Source of the DNA: Imbricaverruca yamaguchii
Taxonomy: Eukaryota; Arthropoda; Thecostraca; Neoverrucidae
Assembly (NCBI GenBank): GCA_034440575.1
Contig: JAOTOL010001511.1
Coordinates: forward strand, 1 to 64,000
Length of the DNA stretch: 64,000 nucleotides
Direction of reading: 5' to 3'
Below, piece after piece: positions 31,109 through 43,790 of the stretch. Numbering within the stretch: position 1 is the stretch's first letter; each line of letters starts with the position of its first letter. The notes below the pieces were generated by a model. It ran no database searches and had not been told where the DNA came from. It saw nothing but the letters and a program-made list of their open reading frames with translations. The translations under genes and the position numbers were made by a program.

Positions 31109-32058
31109 TAATTAATGTAGTGGTTTTAACCCACAATCATACTTAACATTTTCCTCCAAATGTCTTTAAATTGTCCCCAAATGGCGTTGAATCACTATAA
31201 TCACAATAGAAAATGCCCGGTGGACCATCTCAGCAGCTACTGCACCGATTTTCATGAAAATGGCTATAAAGTAAATTTCAACATCGATTTTGGGCCCTTT
31301 GAGTCATTGCCATCCGATATAAATAGGTAGAAAGCCACGAAATGCAGGATTGAAATTCGATATTTGCTCTATGGACGATTTACAAAAGCAATTTACATAA
31401 TTGCGTCAAACACACACTGATCGATGTGTTTTAATCGCATTAGACCATTTGAGGTAATTAAGAGAAAAATTAACACACGAAATGCAGAAATTCATCACCT
31501 CGCAATTCAGTTAGAGATGGGCAATATATTTGTAGGATGACTGAAAGCTTGGTTCACGGTTGTACTTACTTTCGTGTTCAGTCTATTTCATATTTCGTAT
31601 GTTAATTTTTATTTTAACTGCCTCAACTCATCTAAAACGGTGAAAAGACATTGCTCAGTGTGTTCGGCGCAATTCTATAAATTACTTTCGCAGATCGTCC
31701 ATCGGGCAAATGTCTAATTTCAAACGATCATTTCGTAGCTTTCTACGCAATTATACCAGATGGAAATGACTAAGCTCCCACCAAATCGTTGTCGAAGTAT
31801 ATTTTAGAGCCATTTTCACGAAAATCGCTGCAGTAGTTCTTGAGATCGTCCATCGGGCATTTTTATCGTTGCGATTACAGCGTTTCAACGCCATTTGGGG
31901 GAAATTTAACGACATTTGAAGTTAAATATTAATTACGGCTGTGGGTCAAAACCACTACATTAATTAAAAGACATCGATTGCTGCACCTTTCATCACCATT
32001 TGCTTCATAATTGCTGAGATCATCCATCGGGCAAAACAAGCCATTATAGACCCTCCCC
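30970..32058. mobile_element. Fold-back DNA transposon with ~0.5-kb terminal inverted repeats
   Basis: The ends are GGGAGGGTCTATAATG (30970) and its complement (ending 32058). The left arm reaches to about 31480 and the right arm from about 31600, diverged but collinear: AATTAATGTAGTGGTTTTRA, CCCAAATGGCGTTGAA, and GATTTTCRTGAAAATGGCT are present in each. AGTCTAGC (30962-30969) and AGTTTAGC (32059-32066) flank it as 8-bp target duplications, the size made by hAT and P-type transposases. There is no transposase ORF, so it is non-autonomous. A (TA)n run has grown inside the left arm only. Confidence 0.85.
31055..31107. repeat. (TA)n microsatellite inside the fold-back element
   Basis: Pure TA run replacing the short GATGTCTTTTAATT-like text present in the right arm, so it arose after the element formed. 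Confidence 0.9.
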
Positions 32059-32069
32059 AGTTTAGCGCG

Positions 32070-32571
32070 GTGTTCAACAGTTGTTGGCAAATTCAGCGAA
32101 GCCATCCAGGCAAGCGTCCAAATCAGTTTATTCCATTTCGTCCTTGAAAAGTACGAATTTATGACAGCTACATAGCAATCATTTTTGTCTCAGGTACACG
32201 TATGTATGTTATCTGTCTGTCTTAACTCGCAAAGCATTCCTATCTCTAGCAACTTGGTTCCTTTAGCTTTTATCAACCAGCAACGAATCGAACCACATGA
32301 TTTAGAAAACAGGAGCGGAAAGGGAAAACACGTTTCAAGTGTCCCACCTGCTAAGTAATAACTAACACCATTGCAAACATGCCAACGAAGTAGGTTATGA
32401 ATGAACGCACCGAAACCAGATACCTACTTCTTGCAATCAAATGATGTTCCATTTTGTAAACGGTGTATTGATATAATAACCATGTACGTTATTTTTGGAT
32501 TTTGGTGATCGCACAAATGTGGGATGTGGGGGTAGATATTTTTTCACATGCAACGTGATGCCAAATCTCAT
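32070..32571. other. No gene seen
   Basis: AT-rich. No repeat or coding evidence. Confidence 0.35.
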
Positions 32572-32581
32572 ACAATTTGAG

Positions 32582-32642
32582 TGGGCGATACATGACCAAT
32601 GTAGTCGATGCGCCCTAAAGCCCTAATAGGTACTTACTTCCG
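32582..32642 (+). mobile_element. Hairpin retroposon, copy 2 (61 bp), with 10-bp target duplication
   Basis: TGGGCGATACATGACC, then GTCGATGCGCCCTAAAGCCC and a diverged tail. GGGCG/CGCCC form the stem. ACAATTTGAG flanks both sides perfectly (32572-32581, 32643-32652). Confidence 0.8.
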
Positions 32643-32654
32643 ACAATTTGAGGG

Positions 32655-33265
32655 GACGCGTCACCGCACCCCTCGTCGCGGCGGCACGGATGATTCGGGA
32701 AAGTGCTAAGTGCAAACGGTGATAACATGACCATATAATTGCAGATGTCGCAGGCATTTATGGTAAGGTGTGAGGGATGTTTTACAGAGAAGAGGACAAT
32801 TCCACAGCTGAAGTGCTTTTGTTAAAATGTTCATATCTCAAACTGATTAACTGGTATGCCTTCAAACTCATTTCCATTTTTCGAGAATTTCTGCGACACG
32901 TCCATGACGACTGGGCTTACCGTTTTCAATAATGGGCATGGGCATATGCGCCTTTACTCGAGCTACAGGCAGCACAGCATCATAAGGATGAGGCTGCACT
33001 CTCTACCGAGTCAGAATTGCAGCAATTCCAATTCGGTAGAAGAATTGTCCGCAGATCCACGAGCAGCACAGTCGTGCCAGATCAATGCTGGCAGTTTTGG
33101 TGCGGAGAAACGTACGCATTGCGTTTACTTCGTATCCCAGTATGATTCGATGCTTTGTTCTCCTGTCGGATTTCCAACGCATTTCGTCCATTGATGTGTT
33201 GTCTGTTTAATTTTGACGACGAACAAACCCTGGGACCATCTATTCTTGGCGCTCCCCAGCCAGAA
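32655..33265. other. No gene seen
   Basis: A 112-codon plus frame (32856-33194) shows no motif. No other signal. Confidence 0.3.
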
Positions 33266-33267
33266 CT

Positions 33268-33366
33268 TCAATGAGCATCACGTGCTCAATGAGCTCAATG
33301 AGCATCACGCCGTGAGTGCTCAATGAGCATCACGTGATCAATGAGTGCTCATTGAGCATCACGCTG
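33268..33366. repeat. Short array of CAATGAGCATCACGTG units with E-box palindromes
   Basis: CAATGAGCATCACG occurs four times, and its complement-like CTCATTGAGCATCACG ends the run. CACGTG (E-box) is formed twice. CAATGAGTGCTCATTG (about 33340-33355) is a near-perfect palindrome. Confidence 0.8.
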
Positions 33367-33645
33367 GTACAGTTGTCCGCGGCGGGCACCAGTGCGCGTG
33401 CCGCGCGGTCGGTGTGGGCTGCTCCCGCGCCGCCGTCGCCGCCGCGCCGCCACCGCCGAAATCTGGGTGACGACCCGTGCAACCGACAACGAGCCGTATT
33501 TTTAGCGCTGGCAGCGAGAGCGGCGCGCTTGGCGGCCACCCGCGGAGGCACGCAGTGCCAAGTGGAGCCAAAGGCACGAGGTCGGCGGGCCTCTGCCGAG
33601 CGGCCGCCGCGGCCGGCAGTTGGTCTGCCACATACATACACGCGC
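33367..33645. other. CpG-rich segment, no gene supported
   Basis: Dense CpG and GCCGCC/GCGGCC runs followed directly by (CA)n and (TA)n repeats. Frames read open on both strands as expected for such composition. Confidence 0.4.
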
Positions 33646-33648
33646 ACA

Positions 33649-33649
<1 letters not shown>

Positions 33650-33736
<87 letters not shown>
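33650..33736. repeat. (CA)n microsatellite
   Basis: Uninterrupted CA dinucleotide run. Confidence 0.97.
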
Positions 33737-33739
<3 letters not shown>

Positions 33740-33772
33740 CCAACATGCACATACGCACATACACGCATACAT

Positions 33773-33955
<183 letters not shown>

Positions 33956-33959
33956 TTGA

Positions 33960-35200
33960 TATATGATACATTCTTCTTCGAAATTCTTCTAAGTGGAGTG
34001 ATAGGAAATGAAACCAGTGATACGCGAGACAAAACTGTACTTTCACATTTTTAAAACTTTTCCAACACTTCGAGACTGAACGAAACTAAATGCTAGGATA
34101 ACCCACTATAGCAGCACCAAATAGGTACTTCTGGTAAATATCCGCAGCATACCGTCATACGATATGGTCAAAAAGGAGGGCTTGTGAGGGGAAAAGTATG
34201 TCGTCGGCCGATAGTCAAGCACTCGCCGTTTTGGCTTGACTTTCGCGCTTTCGAGACGATTCTACGTAGCACAGGACACGAGTGGTGTATATATATCGAC
34301 TTGGCTTTATACTTTGGCAGCAACATGCCCCATAAACAGCCCAAGGCGTTTGGCCGGCACAAGTGCAAAATATATTAAATCAAATGCAAACGCGCAGTCC
34401 CTGAAGCAAACGGCCAATAACCATAGAGGCACCACCAAGGGGAGGTTGGTGCCCTCCCCCTTCCATAGCAACCAAAAATGCGCTATATCAAACAAGAATT
34501 GAGATCTTCACCGCATAAAATCACCCAAAAAAATCGACGGGCGAAGCGCACCAAAAACATGTATTTCAAGACATGTTGGGGAGGGGGGTCCCCTCAAGAA
34601 AATTAAGGCCGCGCCACTGCTTATAGCACATACACTTCCCGGCCCGCTGTATTTATATGCACTCCTGCCTGCGATTTGAATTCTCAATTCGATGCAAATT
34701 CACAAGTAAGGAAGCTTTTAGTTTCCCCGATGATGTGTAGGTGTGTCGAAGGCGAGACGTATAGCAGCGGAACGCCGCAAAGTGTTGCGATTTTGTGTCG
34801 TGCAAATGCTGGCCTGCACGAAGCTGCTGAAGTGCAGCCGGCACAACGTGAGCAGCTGCAGGTTGCGCGTGCCGGGCACGGCCGGGCCGCCGCACGTGGA
34901 CACAATGGCCACCGCTGGATGTTGCGCGTCGATTCGCGGCTGTCGGCCACAATGGCTCGTTGGGAAATCCGCCTCTGCCGGCTCTGAGGCAATGAAGCGT
35001 CGACCTCGCCCACCGGGGAACAGGTCAGATGTGCCGGACATGTGGAAATCAGTGCATTGTGTGCACATTTCGGACGGTGAATGGTGCTCTCTGGAAGTGT
35101 CACAGTTGCTGTGCTGGCAAACGTCGACATTGGAAAGTTCGGGAAAATTGAGCTGCTTTTGTCTGTGTATGCTGGATGACAACGGGGCAGCTGGCCATAG
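33960..35200. other. No gene supported
   Basis: Plus-strand and minus-strand frames at 34.7-35.2 kb are open but show no family motif. TTTCAAGACATGTTGGGGAG with GGCCGCGCCACTGC at 34565-34620 resembles the flank of many dispersed repeats (compare 39.2 kb), but I cannot define an element. Confidence 0.3.
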
Positions 35201-35202
35201 TC

Positions 35203-35572
35203 ACACTGACCACGCCGACCACGCAGATCATACCGATCACACCGACCACACTGACCACACCGACTACACAGATCATGCCGATCACACTGACCACACTGAT
35301 CACACTGATCACACTGACCACACTGACCACACTGACCACACTGACACACTGACCACACTGACCACACTGATCAACCACACTGACCACACTGACCACACTG
35401 ATCACACAACCACACTGATCACACTGACCACACTGACCACACTGACCACACTGATCACACTGATCACACTGACCACACTGATCACACTGACCACACTGAC
35501 CACACCGACCCCACTGACCACACTGACCCCACTGACCCCATTGACCACACTGACCACACTGACCACACTGAC
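35203..35572. repeat. 9-bp minisatellite (CCACACTGA), about 41 units
   Basis: Units are CCACACTGA or TCACACTGA, with CGACCA/CAGATC variants on the left and CCCCACTGA on the right. Plus-frame text is DHT repeats; not a gene. Confidence 0.95.
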
Positions 35573-35574
35573 TG

Positions 35575-37700
35575 CACATTCCATATAGACTATACCTACT
35601 TGTCAAAGATGTTTTCAAGCGTTGCTGGTTCTGGCATCCATATGAAGTTCCTATGTTTTCACGCCTGTTTCAGGTTACTCCAGCATAGTGTCTAGTTTCG
35701 GGATGAACATTTGAGAGCGGGAGAGCCAAGGGGGTCAAATAGGCCTTTTACTATGATAATCGACTTGAAAAAGCATTGTCACAAACTACGGAGATAGTTA
35801 CCAAAATGAATGGCCAAAAAGCGAACACGTAGCACCCCGAGTGCGACTGAAAAAAAAAGATGTGGCTTGTTTTCGACCGCCAGAAAACTTGGCAGACCCG
35901 AGAGCAGTTTATTCCCGGGTAAGTTGGATGACTGAGCCCACCGCTGACTTGGCTGTGCCTCAAAGGTAGCTGCCTCGTGTGTACAAATGACCGGATGCGT
36001 GGCGGCTGGCCGGAAATCAGGCCTGCAATCGGAGGTGTGTTGGTGAGAGGGGATTATTTGTTCGGCTAATGCTTTCATGTATGCAATTTATATACCCAGA
36101 TAGTTGAAAAGAAGCAGTGCGGCGTAAATATGCCGGGCTCCTCTGTGGGAAGTCGCACAGAGAGCCCCTGTTGTAGGTAGCGCATGGTATACTGACATAA
36201 ATCCAGATTAAGATCAGACACATCCCTGAATCCCAGGAATGGTTCGTGAATCTTCAATCCAGAACCCAGTCGTCACGAGATAGAAGTTTGAAATTCATCG
36301 AAGCATCGAACAAGATACACGAATAGTTTCTATTTCTGGCCTACGATTTGAACATAAATCAGCATATCGGATATCCCAAAGCTTTGAAGAAAGTAACGTA
36401 GGTGGACACGTATTCACGATACTTTTAATGATGGATTCCCAGTATAAATAGTCGAACAAGGGCGGTTAAAGGGGGCACCGGAGGCACGTGCCACATGGAA
36501 ATTGATGTCGTTCTGACCGAAAAAAGGTGCTCCTCCGGGAAGGCTCGAGTTACCCCATCCGACTTCAATTTTTTTTTCAGCCGGAGGTTCCCTTCCAAAG
36601 AAATGCCATACCCAGAGACAAAGTGCTCCCATGGTTATACCCGAATTCGCCCTCTACCTAACCCTTCATATCCGATACAGATTCGTTCGGAATGCTTAAC
36701 TACCACGGAAGTTAAGTGGTAGACATTGGACCCGAAACATTCCTCAAAGGTAACGTTAATTGTGGGGGCGCTTGGATTAGTGTCTGTGCATATGCCACAA
36801 GTTCTTATCATTTAAGCGAAGCATTTTTGTGCAAAAGTTAGCATTCTGAAACATCTTCAAAGACCCAAAACTTGCAAAGTGCGATTCTGTCCCTGGACTG
36901 CCGAAAATCCCACATTTGTATGCCAGCTTCCCGCACGATGTACATGAATTAAGTTGTGTGGAACGTCGCAGGTTCACAGCTTCCTGGTTAGGTTTCTTTG
37001 TGAACAGTCTTGATATCATGCATATATATATATATATTTATGCATACAAACAAATTGCGTATTTGAAGTTATGCATAGGACTAATCTCATTAGGACCAAT
37101 CTCAAGCAGCTAAGCGATACAATTAAAAAAACTCACCATAATTACAGACGAATCCTTCGAAATCATGGGAGTCCCAGGCTCAGCCGATTCCCCTCGGATA
37201 TCCTATCATTTGTGAATAAAAAAATGGCGGGCGATGTTGGCAGTTACCATTGTAGCACTTATAGCACAACAGCAAGATGGAGAGATTCCTTCGAATTTGA
37301 AGCCCAATATTTACGGCCTCATTTCAGTAATAATATTTACCCGATCGGACACATGTGAGCTTCTAACGTTCCAGCACCGGTTGGGTTTACGCATGGATGG
37401 ATCCAGGAATTTACATTAGATGAGAGTAATTGGACACTGGTCTCGAGGGGCGTCATTTCCTCTGAGCAGCGCCACTGCGAAAGTTCCTGGAATGTTCCTG
37501 GTTCCTGGAGATGGTCCTGACTGGTTCTGGGCACTTTCGACGGAATAATTCGTTGAATGTCTGTGTGTGTGTATTGAGGAGGTGTGTGTGTGGGGGGGGG
37601 GGGGGGTTCAAAGCACACCATCTGCAGAAATGAAAATCGCCCTGCCGAATGTTGAAGAAAGCGGCATTACTCAGGCGGTTATTTGTATGGACACCTCGCA
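35575..37700. other. No gene supported
   Basis: Short frames only. A poly-G run of 14 follows GTGTGTGTGTG near 37590, and TATATA runs occur at 37022. Nothing with domain or splice support. Confidence 0.35.
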
Positions 37701-37723
37701 ACCACTACAAAGGAATTCTAACA

Positions 37724-37930
37724 TCAAATCCCCTTGCGTTTATGATCTGATGGAAATGTTGCAGTTTCTTCCCTCTTCACAACACTCCATTTTGTCATGA
37801 ATCCCTTAATCCCCTGCCGACTGATGCCCTTCCGACGAACCAATTCTTTCACCGACAACCCGGCGCGATGTGTTTGGACTACGACGCGAATTTTGGAACC
37901 CCGTGCGATATTTTGGGAAACCCAGCACAC
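37724..37930 (-). other. Possible helix-turn-helix remnant of a Tc1/mariner-like transposase
   Basis: The minus frame reads HRAGLSVKELVRRKGISRQG then IKGFMTKWSV. Spacing resembles the first helix-turn-helix of Tc1-type transposases (GLSxxEIAxxxGxSRxTVxxxxKRW). No inverted repeats or catalytic DDE region are visible nearby, so this may be chance. Confidence 0.25.
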
Positions 37931-38470
37931 TTCTTTTTCGGGGCACTACACAGATTTGGGCATATGGCGCAATTAGTAGTGTTTCGGAACAATTTTCAGG
38001 CTCTGATCTATTTTGCGTGGTCTCTGCTTACTGTTTTTATGGCGGGTGTGGGGTACTCCGGCTTGATTTTATTCAAGTTCAGGAAGGATTTTTTTAGACC
38101 ACGGTGCGATTTTCCTCCTGGTTCTTGCTGAACTTGTGGAACGAGACTCCGCTGTGTTTATTTGCGGCTTCCAACGCGAATTTGTCAGGGCCCCGACGGC
38201 AACTAAGGGGCCTCTTCACTACTTGTGATCCCGTCACGATTTTTGTGCCTCGGTGCACGTTCCGCTTTGTTTACTTGGGGCCCTGGACTATAACTTTGGA
38301 AGTCCGGACGATAATTTTGGAGGTCCAGCGTGATTTTCGGGGGTCCCTCGTAAATTTTCGATCCCAGGCGCGTGTTCTTGTGGCTCGCCTATTTTTATGG
38401 AGCTTCCTACTGGAGATCCGACCACAATTATTTTGGGGCCCAGCGCGATTTTTCTGAAGCCATCTCCGGT
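37850..38470. repeat. Decayed periodic array with GCGCGATTTTTNGGGGCCC-like blocks
   Basis: Recurring text: CGACGCGAATTTTGGAACCC (37880), GTGCGATATTTTGGGAAACC (37902), GGTGCGATTTTCCTCC (38102), AACGCGAATTTGTCAGGGCC (38175), GACGATAATTTTGGAGGTCC (38307), GCGTGATTTTCGGGGGTCC (38328), GCGCGATTTTTCTG (38440). Spacing is about 25-60 bp. Confidence 0.5.
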
Positions 38471-39700
38471 GACACCCCAGTTGTCACTTGTCTCCAGCGG
38501 GCAAAGAAAGCTGAATTTGCGCACGAAGCTCTAAGAAATGTGGCCCCCCTTTCACGACGGGAGATGTATAGTCCGTTTCCTCCTGGTTGCGCCACTGCTC
38601 ACGAGGCTCATGAGGCTCATGAGGGCCCGACTTCTGTCGCGTGCATTCCTCGCTGCGGCCGCATCAGCATGTTGCTGCGAAAACCACCTCAAATCCTCAT
38701 CAACACCAGGCCGTTTCTGTGGAATCAATTTGGTGATCGTGGAGCTTGACCTGGTTTGTTCGAATTCTTGGCCGTGCACAGCCAAGAGCGAATCCGGAAA
38801 CTTTGATGTGGAAGGGCATTCGTCTGGAGAGGCGACATTTTCTCGGTGGGGCGTCACTGCGGAAGTCCCGGGAGGAGCGCCTTCACCTGAAAACCCGTTG
38901 AACAGGGGGAGGGGCAGGGCTTGGTAGGAGTGCATTCAACAAAGGGCAGCCAAGGATGGGGGTGGGGGCCGGGCCCGCTCCCCCCCCGCGTCTGAGGAAC
39001 CAAAAATGAATGAGAGGAAAGAAGAATTACTGAGTTTACCACCACTCAAGCAAAAATTTTCGTCTCGTTCCTTTCCTCAGCGGGCACTATTTTCCGACCA
39101 GACGGGTGCAACGTTCCATTGGGGGTACGTACTCCCAGTGTCTGCCCCCGTCTACAAATTAGTGAGCAATGGGGGTGCGTTGTGCGCAGAGGCGCAGCCA
39201 AGTGTGGAGGGGCACGGCCACCCTGAAAGCAAACAAATACCATAGGCCATATAATTTTGAGATTTTCATCACACAAAACCAGTTTTTAGCCCGCTTCGCG
39301 CGCCACAAGCTGTCCCTGTCGCGTATTTCATCACTTTTTTTAGGTCGGGCCCTCCCGTAGGAAGATCTTTTCTGTACTGGTGGAAACGCGCCTTCTGCAT
39401 GGGCTTTTCTGGCTGGCGTGCCTTTTGGTATTCATTGTGGGACACTATTATCGGTAGTTTGCTTCCTCTAGCATATCCTTAAAAGCCGCGCAAAAAAATC
39501 TTACAAATGCAGACATGCGGCATGTTTTCCGCAATTGCTACATTTCGCTCCTTCCGTAACACCGCTGAAGCGGTCGACGGTAAATACGAGTGTACTTTAT
39601 TGGCATTTATTTCACTTCCATGGTAGCTTCATCACCGCTGTTGCTTGGAACTTGTTATTGACATGTCACTCCATCATAAAGCATGGCTTTTAGTTCGTTA
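38470..39700. other. No gene supported
   Basis: CCACTGC-type words recur (38592, 38852) and a C-rich run lies at 38975. ORFs of about 125 codons on both strands overlap and lack motifs. Confidence 0.3.
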
Positions 39701-42615
39701 TGCCATTTTTTGTAGGAACTAATCGGGAGATAGGTAACTAACCTCAATTTTTGTTTGAGTGGGTAGGTCCTATCTACCTAGGTATTCAACAGAGCTGCAC
39801 AGTTAGGTAATACCTAACCCCAGCTACCTTGCTACCCGGAGTGCATACTTTTTGTCCTATCTGTGGTTGGTATTCATATTGATACCACTGGCTGCTTAAT
39901 TCTCTGGCTCATCTGGTGCCCAAACAGGCCAAATTGTAAAGTAGTGCAGAAGAGCTGATGATGCACACAGTTGCCAGCAGCAATTTTCCTTACAGAAGGC
40001 AAGATCATGCACTGATTGAAATAATACAATATCCATCCAGCATAGTGGGGGTGGGCACTGAAGCTTGCTGCAGGTATTCCTCTTGCTTTAAGAAAGTGGA
40101 TAAAGCATGATATGCAGATGCACATAAACTTGCAGGATGCAGCTGCTTTTGGCTGAAGCATCCATTGAGTGACTATTATGGTGAATCCTGCAGTCATTGC
40201 TGTCATGCTACACAGCTTGCACTGTGGTGTGTTCACCACACAGCCATGTATACATGAGGGAAAATTGTCTTGCCTTGCCAAAATTGTCTTGGTTTGCAAT
40301 CTGGCAAGGTGGCATGCTTGAAGTCTTCTGATGGATTAAAGCATGTCATGGGCATGCCTGCCATCCTTCAATTATGTGTTTTTTTTCAGTGCTCCCAGTA
40401 ATTAAATTAACACAAATATGGTTTAAATCAATCTTACATAATTCAGTTTAATTTAATTTTCCTCTAGTTTAGTTGCCTTAGATCCTGCTGTCATTCTTGG
40501 TTTTGACAAGCATTCTGGATGTGGACTAAATGCATACCCATGTCATACAGCATTGGATATTGATGAGGATTGATTTAAAACTTCATCAACACAATTTCTA
40601 CATTAACAACTGTTGTTTTGTAGTGGGCAGACAATGATGTGACAGTTTTAAAAAAATATAGTTTTAGCTAAGCTATTTTATATTTCAAAATCCATACTCA
40701 AATATGTTGCAATCAAACAAATCAGTTGGTGCATGAGCATCCTGTCCATCAGTTGTGGTGCAAATATATATTGTTTCTGCAGTGAAAGCAAGTCAGAAGT
40801 ATCGGATATGAATGTACAAGCTTTGTTAATGAGAATTTATTATATATTTGTCATTTCATGTGCTGTTGCCCCAGAAATTATCTTACGACCCTATTATTTC
40901 CTAATTTAAACATAGTAGGTACACAATTGTCATCTAGCAGTCTGTCAGCTGCCATATGCCATTGAGCTGAGTACAGTATCCATATAAATTAGAAAACATT
41001 GTTACTTACTGATATTCATCAGTTAGTTGTACATATTTCAGCAATGTGAACACTTATTTTGTAGTTGAATTTGCTGTGCCCTTTAAAATTAGTAACCACA
41101 TATATTTTATGCTGATCATTATGCTAGATCTGCTCTCATGATTGATTTAGTCATGATTTAGAGTCACCTGATGAAGGAATCATTTGCTCACACTTTCAAT
41201 GCAAGAACATTCAGTGCAAATATAATAACTAGCTGACATATCTAGTAGCATATGTCTGCAAGGAGCTCTTTATCAATTTTGGACCATTTACAACACATTT
41301 TGGCATGTCTGTTTGGATGCTGGACAAACCAGAGCAGCCAGCAACCAGTGGTATGAATATCTGTCACAGTGATTTTGGGTAAAGCAGTGCAAAGTCAAAG
41401 CAAATATTAAATTGGTAAATATTGAATGGAAATGTAGGGAATTTATTGATATTCAACATGACACTGGGTATACAGATATTGCATTGCATGTTTTTTGGTG
41501 GCCAAAAACATGCAATGCATGCAAAGACATGCAAACATCAGGTCACATGGGCCATTCCTTTAGAAACATCACATCCATTGTGGAAATGTTTCTCAGTGCT
41601 TAATATTAAGCTATTTGTCATGTTGTATTTTGATATACAATAACTATGCAACTTGATCCAGTTATACCAGGTTATATTTTCAACCTCTGATAGAAAAGTG
41701 GACTGCAAGATAGCATTGCCCTCTGCACAGAAGACAAAGGTCAGCATGGGCCACATGCTGTGACCCCATGAATCTGAGACACAAAGGTCACTATATATGA
41801 GCAGTGCAGGGAAACAACAATTGGAAACAATAATGACTACAAGAAAAAACAATGGTCAAGTTCTCCTCAGTTATACAAGATGTCATGTGAGAAAATTTTA
41901 TCACTTGTGAAGCCACCATGTTACATTCTACAATGCTTTGCATGTTTGAATTTGCAAGCATAAAGTAAACCAACAAAATGTATGATTCGAGGTGTTAAAT
42001 ATGTTCTTGGATTTTTGTATGTTACATATAAGAATGTGATTCAGATGATGTGATGCATGATTTCCTCTGCAATTTCTTACTTTTCAGTTGGAAAGCAAAA
42101 CAACATGAAACAGGTGCTTTGAATTAGATAATATAGCATAAAATATGGTTAAAATATATATAACCTAACCCCAATTTTAATTAAAAAAAAAATATATATC
42201 TATAACTTTTCCCCTACAAATTTCACAAGTTACAAAAGAACCAAGTCCAGCCTAATCTACCTAGTCTGACCTGCTTGTGAAGAATACAACTTCTATTTGA
42301 TGCTTACTATTTTCTTTGAAGGTTTCCACCAAAATAACCTAACCTAACCAAACATGATCACTTTGCTTTGCTTTCCTTTTGCTTTGCTTTCTGGGGGGGA
42401 AAAGATGTGTAAAACCTGTTTCATGAATACCTTAAAACACAATAGTACTGTGAACTATTGTGACACACAGAAATTGTGATGCACCTCCATGAAGATTAGC
42501 AACATCCAATCCAAACATTGATGACTGACCAAACATAATGCTGAAGTGGCTGTCAAGTCAAACTGAGTGTGTTTGCATGCATGCCAGCTGTCAATGCTCA
42601 TTAGAAACCATCACC
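39700..42615. other. AT-rich block, no gene supported
   Basis: Nearly 3 kb of uniformly AT-rich DNA, free of minisatellites, between GC-richer neighbours. It contains a perfect 15-bp inverted repeat (41481-41495 with 41504-41518, GCATTGCATGTTTTT arms) and ATAACCTAACCTAACC at about 42335-42350, like the arthropod telomere unit TTAGG read on the other strand. No open frame is protein-like. Confidence 0.5.
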
Positions 42616-42619
42616 ATCT

Positions 42620-42850
42620 ATCTTGTGTACCAGCTGCCAGAAACAATTGTAAGTAGCAGCACATTGAACGTCTTTAAAAACAGCATAGATAATCATTATA
42701 AGAATAGAGGGCTTGCTTTTCAGTATTACAGGGAAGGCTGATTGACGGATTTGGTGGGCAAATGGTTACAGATTGCATCCAAGAAGGGCCCTTGTGGCTC
42801 ATAGTTGCAGTAATCTTGTATGTCTCATGTCTTTATGTCTTTATGGCTAT
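42620..42850 (+). mobile_element. CR1-like retrotransposon, short 3' fragment
   Basis: The plus strand encodes YQLPETIVSSSTLNVFKNSI and GLAFQYYREG, then the 3' UTR with CCAAGAAGGGCCCTTGTGGC and a tail CATGTCTTTATGTCTTTATG. Same family and ending as 11030-11870 and 12597-15100. Confidence 0.9.
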
Positions 42851-42859
42851 AACACTGTA

Positions 42860-43790
42860 CTGGCGTTGTCCATAACGCCATTCTGAGATCGTTTATAACG
42901 CCGCCCGCGGTGGCGGTGTTGTATATAACGCCATCTGCCATGCTGGCATATGTAGCTTTGTCAGCTGTGCTGGTGTCTATGATGCTGTCCGCCCTGTTAG
43001 TGTCGTCTACAGCGCCGACCGCCGTGCTGGTGTCGTCTATAACTCCGAGCTGGTGTCGTTTATAACGCCGTGTCGTCTGTAACGCCGTGCTGGTGTCTAT
43101 AACGCCGTACTGGTGTCGTCTATAACACCGTGCTGGTGTCGTCTATGATGCCGTGCTGGTGTCGTTTATAACACCGTGCTGGTGTCGTCTATAACCCCGT
43201 GATGTAGTCTATATCGCCGTACTGGTGTCGTCTATAACCCTGTGCCGGTGTCGTCTATAACGCTGTGCTGATGTCGTCTATAACACCGTTCTTGTGTCGT
43301 CTATAACGCGTGCTGGTGTCGTCTATAACGTTGTGCTGGTGTCGTCTATAACGCCGTGCTGGTGTCGTCTATAACGCCGTGCTGGTGTCGTCTATAACGC
43401 CGTGATGTAGTCTATATCGTCGTGCCGGTGTCGTCTATAACGTTGTGCTGATGTCTATAACACCGTGCTGGTGTCGCCTATAATGCGTGCTGGTGTCGTC
43501 TATAACGCCCGTGCCGGTGTCGTCTATAACGCCGTGCCGGTGTCGTCTATAACGCCGTGCTGGTGTCGTCTATAACACCGTGCTGGTGTTGTCTACAACA
43601 CCGTGCTGGAGTCGTCTGTAACGCTGTGCTGGTGTTGTCTACAACGCCGTGCTGGTGTTGTCTACAACACCGTGCTGGAGTCGTCTGTAACGCTGTGCTG
43701 GTGTCGTCTATAACACCGTGCTGGTGTCGTCTACAACACCGTGCTGGTGTCGTCTGTAACGCTGTGCTGGTGTCGTCTATAACGCGTACT
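42860..43790. repeat. 23-bp minisatellite (CGTGCTGGTGTCGTCTATAA + CGC), about 38 units
   Basis: Left and middle units are variable (CGCC, CACC, GATG, deletions). The right side (43556-43760) shows longer blocks repeated, with GTTGTCTACAACACC units alternating. It starts directly after the CR1-like tail. Confidence 0.93.

Noticed and set aside
34743..35618. Frames with DHT or CGQCDQ repeats
   Set aside because: Translation of the 9-bp CCACACTGA repeat; the non-repeat part has no motif.
42330..42352. Interstitial telomere array
   Set aside because: Only about three imperfect AACCT units; too short to call a telomere repeat.
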